A stretch of 59,390 bases of DNA, from contig JAPOQK010000022.1 of the NCBI GenBank assembly GCA_026710795.1, positions 1-59,390 of the forward strand, given 5' to 3'. Below are positions 6,045 through 15,309 of the stretch, piece by piece (position 1 is the first letter of the stretch; every line of letters starts with the position of its first letter). The notes under the pieces are model-generated. The model worked only from the letters and a program-made list of their open reading frames with translations. It made no database searches and had not been told where the DNA came from. Made by a program: the position numbers and the translations under genes. The DNA comes from Candidatus Poribacteria bacterium. GTDB taxonomy: Bacteria; Poribacteria; WGA-4E; WGA-3G.

Positions 6045-9044
6045 TTACTCAGTAGATTCCTCTAATTCTTTCATACCGTTCTTTTGCCAATCATCAGCAA
6101 TTTCTTTCTGCTTCTTGATATCATCGGGTTGCTTTAAGTCAAATATATGCGGTGTAATAATGAAAACGATTTCTGTATCTTGAACTTCGGTTTCGGTGCT
6201 TTTAAAAAGCCTACCAAGCAAAGGAATATCTCCAAGAAATGGAACTTTGTTTTCCACCTGCTTTTGTGTCTTGCGAATGATACCACCGACGATAAGTTGC
6301 TGTCCATCCTCAATATCAACATAAGCACTGAGAGAATTATCGTCTGTTATCGGGGCGTTAAAATCAGTGAATTCAATGAAGTTGCTGGCACTGATGTTTG
6401 TAAGATCTAAACCGATTGTCCGTTTACCATCTTCACCCGCTTGTGATCTCGCAATATAAGGTGTGAGTGATATGTTTATTCCGACAGGAGGGTCAATAAA
6501 ATCGTAGTTGAAAAGAGGTTGCGTAGCCGTATCTCCGAGGATGCTATTCGTATCAACGCTTTGTAGGTATGGAATACGTCTACCACTACTCCAAGTAGCA
6601 GGACGGCTATCACGTGTTGTGATTGTCGGCGTTGAAAGCGTTTTGACTTTATTCTCACGGATAAGTGTGTGCAGGAGTGCTACATACTCTTTCGTTGCTA
6701 AACTGTAGTTAAATCCCGATATTTCTTGTCCAAGTCCAAGCTGTGCGTTTGTATCTCCAATAAGCGGGTTGTTAGGACTGAGTTCTAATCCTGCCAGTCT
6801 CTTTTCATTGGCAGCCATTTCTATACCGAGTTTTGTAGTTTCATCAAGGGTAACTTCAAGGATTTTTATATCAATCCGCACCTGTCCACGAACAAAATCA
6901 AGTTTCTTTATAAGGTCTCTAACCTGATCAATATAACGTCGTCGTGTAGTAACAATAAGCGAATTCGTATCTGGATCGGCAAAAACAGTAACCTTGCCAT
7001 CAAGCGAGTTAATATCTGTCGATTCATCGTCACCGTTTCTTGAATCGCTGAAGAAAAACCTAAAACCAAACCCGCCATCCTCTTGCTGCGGGTCTTGCCA
7101 AACTTGTGCAAGAACCTGTGCCAATGAATCTGCGGTTGCATATTCAAGACGAATTACTTGGGTGACTTCTTGCATTGCTGGCGGTGTAGGTATATCAAGT
7201 TGCTTTATGAAATCTTCAATTAGTTCAAAGTTACGTTTTGTTCCTGTAGAAATCACAAGCGCATTGTGACTTGCTAAAGGTTGGGCAGAAACATTACCTG
7301 CCAGAGCACCTTGTGTTGGATTGGTGTTTTGACGTTGTGGAAGATAGTAACGGTAATATGAGTAACTGCTTCCACCTCTAAAACCGTCATCGTTGTTTCC
7401 TTGGTAGTGGTTATTAATCAGGTTTGATAGATTTTCAGCATCCGCGTACTTCAGATGAAAAATCCTGGAGCTCCATTCTTGGTCAGGTAGGTTGACATCA
7501 AGCTTTTCAATTAGGTCATCAATCATCGAAAAATTCTGAGCAGAAGTAGAAATGAGTAAGGCATTGAGTCTTACATCTTCCACCATACGAACAGTTCCTT
7601 GGACTCCAAAACCGGTATCTTGGCTTGAACTACTACGTCCACTATCCCAATCCCACCAATATCTGTTACTACTACCGCCTGTATCCTCACCTTCAAACAG
7701 TTGTGTCAAATTTTCTTTTAGCGTTGCTGCATCTGCAAATTCAAGTAAATACATCTTGAACTCATTATCTGTCTCTTTTTGATCGAGTTCCTTTATAACC
7801 ATTTCAATAAGAGGGAAATTGCGTGGATCAGAAGAAACAAAGACGATATTCAACCTATCATCTTTGGTGATATTTACGAGTCCGACTATGCCTTGGAAAA
7901 GGTCAGTTGTAAGACCGCGTTCTCGGCGTTCTCGGCGTAATCTAAACATATCCTCTCTGTCAAATCTTCCTCTATCACTTTCATTACTTTCTCCAACAAT
8001 AATTTGATCAAGTGTTGTAGCGACATCCTCTGCAATTGCATAATCGAGATGATATGTGCGAATTTCTGTCGAAAGTGTTGGGGCTTTATCAAGATGAAGG
8101 ATGATTTCTCTAAGTATGATTAAGTTTTCTTCAGTTGCTTTGATAATAAGTGAATTAGAATTTGCATCTGCATAGACCTTAATCATGCCATCAATCAAGG
8201 TAACCCCTATACCTTGTTCAATAGCTTGCTTGATTTGCTCCAGATCCATTCCATTCGTGCCACGCGCAGAATTATCATCTTCCTTATTATCCTCAAAAAC
8301 CTTATTGAGTGTCGTTTCTAAAGATGCAGCATCTGCATAGGATAACGGAACAATAGCAATCTTTAATGGGAACTTTTCCCCTTCATCAGCAAATTGTAGA
8401 ATAGAAACGATTCTACGGACATTAGATGAAACTTCTGTAATGACGAGTGCGTTCGTCATAGAGTCAGCAAATATGTTTGCTTGATTGTTCAATAAAGGTT
8501 TCAAAGCATTGGCTTGGTCTGCTGCAGATGCATTTTCCAACTGTATAATGTATGTCTGAATTTCATCGGTCATTTCGACCTGTTCAGGGTCAGGTGAAAT
8601 GCGTTTTATTGGCACATTCATTACCGTTGCTTTTTCAAAAGTTGTTACAATGAGTGTGCTATTAACTCTAACAAATGTTAAGTCATACCGTGCGAGAACT
8701 GTTTTGACATGCTCAATCACTTCATCCAGCGTAACATTTTGTAGATTGATAAGGGCAAAACGTTTGCCTTGTATGTCATTTTCACTTGCGATAATAGTGA
8801 GATTTGTTTCTCGTGCCAAGTATTCAAATAGATTCTTGAGCTCATCGCTGGTAAAGTTAAAGTTAAACCGTATTGCTTCGCCAGTAGCTTCATCCCGTTC
8901 AGCAACTTCCATCGTCCCTTGACCCCGTTGTGCAAGTATATCTCCTTGAAAAAGGAAGAATAAACCTATACACACCAGAAAAGTGATGAGTAATTTGCGA
9001 AATTGAGATAATGTTTTAATCAAATTACTGCAATTTATTATCAT
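6045..9044 (-). CDS. gspD: Type II secretion outer-membrane secretin, GspD-like (copy 2)
   Basis: A 999-residue secretin. After a signal or membrane segment (to about residue 38) comes an STN/N0-like module (about 58-135). Six N1-like ring modules follow, starting near residues 161, 226, 326, 428, 526 and 627. The C-terminal pore-forming secretin domain starts near 720 and contains VPFLGDIPLLGRLF near the end, the family hallmark. Usual GspD proteins have three N1-like modules, so the periplasmic part is unusually long. It forms the outer-membrane channel of the secretion system. It lies 91 bp downstream of a close paralogue at 9136-12123, with near-identical N- and C-terminal parts and a more divergent middle. 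Confidence 0.9.
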   Translation of the reverse strand: MIINCSNLIKTLSQFRKLLITFLVCIGLFFLFQGDILAQRGQGTMEVAERDEATGEAIRFNFNFTSDELKNLFEYLARETNLTIIASENDIQGKRFALINLQNVTLDEVIEHVKTVLARYDLTFVRVNSTLIVTTFEKATVMNVPIKRISPDPEQVEMTDEIQTYIIQLENASAADQANALKPLLNNQANIFADSMTNALVITEVSSNVRRIVSILQFADEGEKFPLKIAIVPLSYADAASLETTLNKVFEDNKEDDNSARGTNGMDLEQIKQAIEQGIGVTLIDGMIKVYADANSNSLIIKATEENLIILREIILHLDKAPTLSTEIRTYHLDYAIAEDVATTLDQIIVGESNESDRGRFDREDMFRLRRERRERGLTTDLFQGIVGLVNITKDDRLNIVFVSSDPRNFPLIEMVIKELDQKETDNEFKMYLLEFADAATLKENLTQLFEGEDTGGSSNRYWWDWDSGRSSSSQDTGFGVQGTVRMVEDVRLNALLISTSAQNFSMIDDLIEKLDVNLPDQEWSSRIFHLKYADAENLSNLINNHYQGNNDDGFRGGSSYSYYRYYLPQRQNTNPTQGALAGNVSAQPLASHNALVISTGTKRNFELIEDFIKQLDIPTPPAMQEVTQVIRLEYATADSLAQVLAQVWQDPQQEDGGFGFRFFFSDSRNGDDESTDINSLDGKVTVFADPDTNSLIVTTRRRYIDQVRDLIKKLDFVRGQVRIDIKILEVTLDETTKLGIEMAANEKRLAGLELSPNNPLIGDTNAQLGLGQEISGFNYSLATKEYVALLHTLIRENKVKTLSTPTITTRDSRPATWSSGRRIPYLQSVDTNSILGDTATQPLFNYDFIDPPVGINISLTPYIARSQAGEDGKRTIGLDLTNISASNFIEFTDFNAPITDDNSLSAYVDIEDGQQLIVGGIIRKTQKQVENKVPFLGDIPLLGRLFKSTETEVQDTEIVFIITPHIFDLKQPDDIKKQKEIADDWQKNGMKELEESTE

Positions 9045-9135
9045 TGACGATTCCTTTTATTTTCAAAATGATTGAACTTAGAAGTTTAACTGAATATCTA
9101 TACAATCAAAGATATTGATATATAAAATTCTGTAT

Positions 9136-12123
9136 TTATTTTATTGATTCCTCTAAACTTGACTTGCCGTTTTTTTGCCAATCATCAGCAATCTCTTTCT
9201 GTTTTTTGATATCATCGGGTTGTTTTATGTCAAAAATATGCGGTGTAATGATGAAAACGATTTCTGTATCTTGGACTTCGGTTTCGGTGCTTTTAAAGAG
9301 CCTACCAAGCAAAGGAATATCTCCAAGGAATGGAACTTTGTTTTCCACCTCTTTCTGTTTCTTGCGTATGATACCACCGACGATAAGTTGCTGGCCGTCC
9401 TCAACGTCAACGTAGGCAGTGAGAGAATTATCGTCTGTTATAGGTGCGTTAAATTCGGTAAATTCAATGAAGTTGCTGGCACTGATATTTGTAATATCTA
9501 AACCGATTGTCCGTTTACCATCTTCACCCGCCTGTGATCTCGCAATATAAGGTGTAAGCGAAATGTTAATTCCAACGGGTGGGTCAATAAAATCGTAGTT
9601 GAAGAGCGGTTGTGTAGCCGTATCTCCCAAGATACTATTCGTATCAACGCTTTGTAGGTATGGAATACGTCTACCACTACTCCAAGTAGCAGGACGGCTG
9701 TCACGTGTTGTGATTGTCGGCGTTGAAAGCGTTTTGACTTTATTCTCACGTATAAGTGTGTGCAGGAGTGCTACATATTCTTTTGTTGCTAAACTGTAGT
9801 TAAATCCTGAAATTTCTTGTCCAAGTCCAAGTTGTGCTTTTGTATCACCGATAAGCGGGTTGTCGGGACTGAGTTCTAATCCAGCCAGTCTTTTTTCATT
9901 CGCAGCCATTTCTATACCGAGTTTTGTAGTTTCATCAAGCGTGACTTCCAGGATCTTAATGTCAATTCGAACCTGACCGCGAACGAAATCAAGTTGTTTG
10001 ATAAGTGCCTTAACCTGCTCAAGATAACGTTGTCGTGTAGTAACAATTAGTGAATTCGTATCTGGATCGGCATATACGGTTACCTTACCGAACAGTGAAT
10101 TGATATCTGTCTGATCTTCATCATCAAAGCTTGATCGGAAAAACCTACTAAAACCGTCGTCATCCTCTGCTTGTGGGTCTTGCCAGACTTGAGCAAGTAC
10201 TTGCGCAATAGAATCTGCAGTGGCATATTCAAGACGAATTATATCAGTAACTTCTGTCTGTGGAGGAGGTGTAGGTATATCAAGTTGTTTTATAAAGTCT
10301 TCAATAAGGTCAAAGTTACGTTTTGTCCCTGTAGATACAATAAGAGCATTATGACTTGCTAAAGGTTGGGCAGAAACATTACCTGCAAGAGCACCTTGTG
10401 CTTGATTGGTGGTTTGACGTTGAGGAAGATAGTAGCGATAGTAATAGTAACTATCATAATTACCTACGTTGTCATTGTTTCCTTGGTAATGTGTGTTAAT
10501 CAGGTTTGACACATTTTCAGCATCAGCATGCTTTAAATAAAAGATCCTTGAACCCCATTCTTGGTCTGGTAGGTTCACATCAAGTTTTTTAACTAATTCA
10601 TCTATCATCGGAAAATTCTGTGCGGAAGTTGATATCAGCAGTGCGTTGAGTCTTAGGTCCTCGACCATGTGAACAGTTCCTTGTACCCCAAAACCGGTAT
10701 CCTGGTTTGAGGATCTACTATCACGATCCCACCAAGACCGGTAACTATCTCCTCCTGTATCCTCACCTTCAAATAGTTGTGTTAAATTCTCTTTTAGTGT
10801 TGCTGCATCCGCAAATTCAAGTAAATACATCTTGAACTCGTTTTCTGACTGCTTTTGATCAAGCACTTCTATTATTTTTTCTATCATGGTGAAATTGCGT
10901 GGATCAGAAGAAATGAAGACGATATTCAACCTATCATCTCGGGAAATATTCACTAAACCGACAATACCTTGAAAAAGATCACCAGTGCTACCTTCCCTAC
11001 GACGATACGTCATCATTTCCAATATATCTTCTCTGTCAAAACTTCTTCTTCCACCACCTTGTATATTATCACCAGTAATAATCTCTTCAAGGGTTGTGGT
11101 AACATCTTCGGCTGTGGCGTATTCGAGATGATAGGTACGAATTTCTGTCGAAAGCGTTGGGGCTTTATCAAGATGAAGGATGATTTCTCTAAGAATGGTT
11201 AAGTTTTCTTCAGTTGCTTTGATAATAAGTGAATTTGAATTTGTATCTGCATAGACCTTAATCATACCATCAATCAAGGCAACCCCTATACCTTGTTCAA
11301 TAGCTTGCTTGATTTGTTCCAGATCCATATCAATAGTGCCACGTGCAGAGTTAGTATCTTCCTTGTTATCTTCAAAAACCTTATTGAGTGTGGTTTCTAT
11401 TGATGCAGCATCTGCATAGGTTAACGGAACAATAGCAATCTTTAATGGGAACTTTTCCCCTTCATCAGCAAATTGTAGAATAGAAACGATTCTACGGACA
11501 TTAGATGAAACTTCTGTAATGACGAGTGCGTTCGTCATAGAGTCAGCAAATATATTTGCTTGGTTGTTCAATAAAGGTTTCAATACACCTGCTTGGTCTG
11601 CTGCAGATGCATTTTCCAACTGGATAATGTATGTCTGAATTTCATCGGTCATTTCGACCTGTTCAGGGTCAGGTGAAATGCGTTTTATTGGCACATTCAT
11701 TACCGTTGCTTTTTCAAAAGTTGTCACAATGAGTGTGCTATTAACTCTAACAAATGTTAAGTTATACCGTGCGAGCACTGTTTTGACATGCTCAATCACT
11801 TCATCCAGCGTAACATTTTGTAGATTGATGAGAGCAAAACGTTTGCCTTGTATATCATCTTCACTTGCGATAATAGTGAGATTTGTTTCTCGTGCCAGGT
11901 ATTCAAATAGATTCTTGAGCTCATCACTGGTAAAGTTAAAGTTAAAACGTACTGCTTCTCCAGTAGCTTCATCCCGCTCAGCAACTTCCATTGTTCCCTG
12001 ACTACGTTGCGCATATAGGTCCGCTGAAATAAAGACAGATAGACCAAAACACAACAGAACAATCAAGTATATACTAAGTTTCTGTAACCCAGTCGGACAA
12101 ACATTATTTCTACACATTTTCAT
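9136..12123 (-). CDS. gspD: Type II secretion outer-membrane secretin, GspD-like (copy 1)
   Basis: A 995-residue paralogue of the secretin at 6045-9044, with the same architecture: signal segment, STN/N0-like module, six N1-like modules and a secretin domain with VPFLGDIPLLGRLF. DNA identity with copy 2 is visibly high from TMEVAERDEATGEA through the second module and again across the whole secretin domain. The linker regions differ, for example the Asp/Ser/Tyr-rich inserts near residues 455-475 and 545-570. The start codon lies directly against the stop of the GspM-like gene (12123), so translation is probably coupled. The two copies could form homo- or hetero-oligomers, or serve different substrates. 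Confidence 0.9.
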   Translation of the reverse strand: MKMCRNNVCPTGLQKLSIYLIVLLCFGLSVFISADLYAQRSQGTMEVAERDEATGEAVRFNFNFTSDELKNLFEYLARETNLTIIASEDDIQGKRFALINLQNVTLDEVIEHVKTVLARYNLTFVRVNSTLIVTTFEKATVMNVPIKRISPDPEQVEMTDEIQTYIIQLENASAADQAGVLKPLLNNQANIFADSMTNALVITEVSSNVRRIVSILQFADEGEKFPLKIAIVPLTYADAASIETTLNKVFEDNKEDTNSARGTIDMDLEQIKQAIEQGIGVALIDGMIKVYADTNSNSLIIKATEENLTILREIILHLDKAPTLSTEIRTYHLEYATAEDVTTTLEEIITGDNIQGGGRRSFDREDILEMMTYRRREGSTGDLFQGIVGLVNISRDDRLNIVFISSDPRNFTMIEKIIEVLDQKQSENEFKMYLLEFADAATLKENLTQLFEGEDTGGDSYRSWWDRDSRSSNQDTGFGVQGTVHMVEDLRLNALLISTSAQNFPMIDELVKKLDVNLPDQEWGSRIFYLKHADAENVSNLINTHYQGNNDNVGNYDSYYYYRYYLPQRQTTNQAQGALAGNVSAQPLASHNALIVSTGTKRNFDLIEDFIKQLDIPTPPPQTEVTDIIRLEYATADSIAQVLAQVWQDPQAEDDDGFSRFFRSSFDDEDQTDINSLFGKVTVYADPDTNSLIVTTRQRYLEQVKALIKQLDFVRGQVRIDIKILEVTLDETTKLGIEMAANEKRLAGLELSPDNPLIGDTKAQLGLGQEISGFNYSLATKEYVALLHTLIRENKVKTLSTPTITTRDSRPATWSSGRRIPYLQSVDTNSILGDTATQPLFNYDFIDPPVGINISLTPYIARSQAGEDGKRTIGLDITNISASNFIEFTEFNAPITDDNSLTAYVDVEDGQQLIVGGIIRKKQKEVENKVPFLGDIPLLGRLFKSTETEVQDTEIVFIITPHIFDIKQPDDIKKQKEIADDWQKNGKSSLEESIK

Positions 12124-13475
12124 TATTGATATACCCTCGCAATCATAAGAACATCCACATTTATCTTATTATCTTTGTTGTCAGCGGAAATTTCTAAGTC
12201 TCGGACCATTAACCATTTGTTTGCTGTTTCAATAATACGGTTAAAGTTTACAAGTTTATCGAGTTCCGCTTTAAACTTTATTTTTACGGTATAACTTTCA
12301 GGTGAATAAGTAGTTGGTGCTAATTTTAACTTTTGAGAAAGCTCAGCAATTTGTGATTGAATCTGCTCAAGGTATTCAAGAAGATCTGTTCTAAGTTTTT
12401 TCTCATTCAGTTCTTCCTCATACGTGTCAATTAGATTAGTAAATTTGGTTAAAATCTGACTATTCGGATTAAAACTTATCTCGATTTTCGGTTTTTTGGC
12501 ACCGATGCCGAAAATACCTGAAGTTCCACCCGTTTCTATTTTAAGAATATGGTTTTCAAAGAGTGAATTTTCAGCACCGACAAGATGCTGCTCTATCATT
12601 GAAGTAATAAGTTCAATAAGTTCAATCCTAATTGAAAGTGGAAGACTTTCGGGAAGTGAAGAAAAAGGCAACCCAGTGTCACCATCAAGGTCATCGGAAC
12701 TTGTTATGTTTTCAGCTTGTTCCGTAGGTTTGTCATCCTGTTCTTTTACTTTCTCTGATATATCTTCTGAATCATCTTGTTTTTTCTCGTTAGGATGCTC
12801 TGATTTGTTTTTATTTTCTGATCCACTATCTTCTTGTTCATCGGATGTATCCTGTTCCTGTGATTCAGAGTTTTCCTTCTCTATATTTTTTTCTTCAGAC
12901 GGTTCATCTAACTCTGTATCTGTTTCATCTAACCATGCATTCATAAACATATCTAATGCCTCTTCTTCAGATACAAGTTCAGAATCAAGGAATGCTTGCA
13001 TTTCAGCATCTATTTCAGCATTGAGTATATCTTTTTCGCTTTCCAATTTTTTCATATAGGAAAACATCACAAGGTTTCTGCGTGCCTGCGGTGAGATCCG
13101 TTCAGATTTTTTACCCGGAACTTGTTCCACGTTCATTTGGATATTTTGTGGAATTCCAGCATTTTTGACAATTGCATGGATTTTTTCGCGAACGACCGTT
13201 TCCGGAAAATTACCCTCAAAAATGGTGTTAGGTCCTTGTTCTTCAGAAAGTCCGGTTTTTTGATATAAACCTGTTTCAACAGGTTTCAATATTTGTGAGG
13301 CAGCTACCAAATCTTGAGAAAGTCTTAGGGTTTCCCGCTTTGCTTTCATATCAGGATTTGAGATTAATTCGTAAAGTCCTGGTCCCCATTGTGTACCGAT
13401 TGCAACAATCAATGCTACTACCAGAACCCCAAGTAAGATTTTGGTTTGATTTGTAAGTTGAAGATCTAATTTCAC
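12123..13475 (-). CDS. GspM/PilO-like inner-membrane assembly protein with acidic insert
   Basis: A 450-residue protein with one N-terminal membrane helix (ILLGVLVVALIVAIGTQW, about residues 13-30) followed by a periplasmic coiled region. The C-terminal part (SYTVKIKFKAELDKLVNF) has the ferredoxin-like feel of GspM/PilO. Position between the GspL-like gene and the secretins supports GspM. Residues about 183-265 are an acidic, Glu/Ser/Lys/Gln-rich low-complexity tract absent from ordinary GspM proteins (about 160-200 residues), which explains much of the extra length. It would bind the GspL-like protein and help anchor the platform. Confidence 0.7.
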   Translation of the reverse strand: MKLDLQLTNQTKILLGVLVVALIVAIGTQWGPGLYELISNPDMKAKRETLRLSQDLVAASQILKPVETGLYQKTGLSEEQGPNTIFEGNFPETVVREKIHAIVKNAGIPQNIQMNVEQVPGKKSERISPQARRNLVMFSYMKKLESEKDILNAEIDAEMQAFLDSELVSEEEALDMFMNAWLDETDTELDEPSEEKNIEKENSESQEQDTSDEQEDSGSENKNKSEHPNEKKQDDSEDISEKVKEQDDKPTEQAENITSSDDLDGDTGLPFSSLPESLPLSIRIELIELITSMIEQHLVGAENSLFENHILKIETGGTSGIFGIGAKKPKIEISFNPNSQILTKFTNLIDTYEEELNEKKLRTDLLEYLEQIQSQIAELSQKLKLAPTTYSPESYTVKIKFKAELDKLVNFNRIIETANKWLMVRDLEISADNKDNKINVDVLMIARVYQ

Positions 13476-13540
13476 TTTATTTCCTTACCTACTTCTATAG
13501 GTTTTTATAGACCACTAATGGAGTATGTAAAACTCAGATT

Positions 13541-15268
13541 CTATTCTTCTTTTTCTTCGCCTTCTTCGTTCATAATTTCCGCAGGTATTTCTGAAGGTTG
13601 AATATCATCTTCTGGTGGTGAAACATTGACATCTATAGACTCTAATTCAACAATTTCTATAACAGGTTTTGGATGTCGTTCTTGCGCAAACATTTGAATG
13701 GCTTCATTAGTCAATCGACAAGTTATTTTAACTTCAAATGTCGGTCTTCTTTCATCACCTGTCGTCGTGATTTCACCTAACTCAATGTTGCTAAATAGTT
13801 TAGCTCGATTTAAAACTCCGTGCATAGAGTTAATTGCATCAATTGAATTTGCCTGTAGACTAAATGAGATGCGTGTTTTTTCAAGATCATCCAAATTATG
13901 GATCTGAAATGTTTTCCATGCGACCTTTGTTCTATCTTTGAAAAGTGTGCTGAGAGCATGCAATACATCTAATGGTGAAATTTGATGAGTTAATTTATCC
14001 GCTAAAATCAGTTCAAGGGCAAGTTGCTTATTAGCATCAGTTTGCAGGTGGATATAGTTTGCAATCTGTTGATCTATTAAGTCAACCTTGGATTTTTGTG
14101 ATCTGGAAAAAGTAATGCCGCATAGTGCAACTACTAATATTAGGAAACCCGCAATACCTGCAGCGATGAGTTGTTGGTGCTTACGACTGGATTCAGCACG
14201 TTTGACTCCGACCTCTGTTGGTAATAATGAAACGGGAAGTTCAGCTTCTAATAGATGTATCCCAATTCCCAATGGTACTGCAAGCGTATCCCCATACGAC
14301 TCGAGTGTTGCTGAAGGGACATTGCTTGTGTCCAATGAACCAGCATAAATGGGATTCCAGAGCCTTGTCGGTATTTGAAGCTGTTCTTGACATGTTTCTG
14401 CTAATTCGGGTACGCGTGCACCGCCTCCACATAACCATATTTCAGCGATTTCATCGGATTCGGTAGAGTTGATTTCACGCTCTGCTGCAGCGATAGAACG
14501 TTCTAATTCACCAATAAATTGTCTTGTCCATGCACGGGTAGGTGTTTGATTTGCAGGGATAGTTTGTTTTTCCTGTTCGGCAGTTTCTAAATCAACCTGC
14601 ATTTCTGCCATCAAAGTACGCGTCAATTGGTCGCCACTGACGTGAAAACCACGAGAAAATTGTAGCTTACTTCCACGCATTAAACAGAAATCAGTAATAC
14701 TTGCACCAATATCAACAATTATTGTACGTGCTGAACTGTTAGTCAACTGACCACGCGCTATAGTCTCTATGGCAATCATAGATGGAATTACCGCAGACGG
14801 TGTGGTCCCGATTGAATTTAATGCCTCTGTATAATGGGTTACGGTTTCACGTCGAGTCGAAACAAGTTCAACTGATAAAACATCTGTAGACCGTTGTATG
14901 TCATGGTATGTAAAAATAGACTCTTCAGGTTGAAACGGTAACTCAGTTTCTGCAGCCATTGACACTACCGCCGGCAACTGTGCATCTGTTGTTGATGGTG
15001 GTATATTTGGCAAACGTTTAGTGACTACAGACCCACGAGGAATCGCAACTCCTACTTCCATCCTATGTTTGTTGAAAATAGTTTGCTTAATTCCTATTCG
15101 ATTCCACAACTGTTTGAGCGTGTCAGACGTTTCTTCTGGAACTTCTGGAGAGGGGTTGTTGATAACATCTGCGTTAATCAAACTAAGACCGTCTCCGGTT
15201 CTTTCAATGTAGAGTATTTTTACGGTTGCTGAACCAATATCAATTGCCACAACCTGATCTTTTGCCAT
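13541..15268 (-). CDS. GspL-like protein: PilM actin-like domain fused to PilN-like domain
   Basis: A 575-residue protein. The N-terminal half is a PilM-type actin-like ATPase fold: VVAIDIGSATVKILYIE at the start, TIIVDIGASITDFCLM in the middle (near residue 188) and WLCGGGARVPELAE (near 278). A membrane helix near residues 366-386 (AAGIAGFLILVVALCGITF) leads into a periplasmic PilN-like region. The M-plus-N fusion matches the arrangement of GspL. It would connect the cytoplasmic ATPase GspE to the pseudopilus machinery. It lies between the GspK- and GspM-like genes, in the usual order K-L-M. The C-terminal tail is rich in Glu. Confidence 0.85.
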   Translation of the reverse strand: MAKDQVVAIDIGSATVKILYIERTGDGLSLINADVINNPSPEVPEETSDTLKQLWNRIGIKQTIFNKHRMEVGVAIPRGSVVTKRLPNIPPSTTDAQLPAVVSMAAETELPFQPEESIFTYHDIQRSTDVLSVELVSTRRETVTHYTEALNSIGTTPSAVIPSMIAIETIARGQLTNSSARTIIVDIGASITDFCLMRGSKLQFSRGFHVSGDQLTRTLMAEMQVDLETAEQEKQTIPANQTPTRAWTRQFIGELERSIAAAEREINSTESDEIAEIWLCGGGARVPELAETCQEQLQIPTRLWNPIYAGSLDTSNVPSATLESYGDTLAVPLGIGIHLLEAELPVSLLPTEVGVKRAESSRKHQQLIAAGIAGFLILVVALCGITFSRSQKSKVDLIDQQIANYIHLQTDANKQLALELILADKLTHQISPLDVLHALSTLFKDRTKVAWKTFQIHNLDDLEKTRISFSLQANSIDAINSMHGVLNRAKLFSNIELGEITTTGDERRPTFEVKITCRLTNEAIQMFAQERHPKPVIEIVELESIDVNVSPPEDDIQPSEIPAEIMNEEGEEKEE

Positions 15269-15309
15269 TTTATAATACCTTTATCATTACATGGAATATG
15301 TAATTCCTT

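Noticed and set aside
6147..6410. Plus-strand frames inside the secretin genes
   Set aside because: They recur in both secretin paralogues as antisense shadows and carry no signals of their own.
12496..13059. 187-codon plus-strand frame
   Set aside because: It is the antisense of the acidic low-complexity part of the GspM-like gene, giving a Ser-rich shadow frame.
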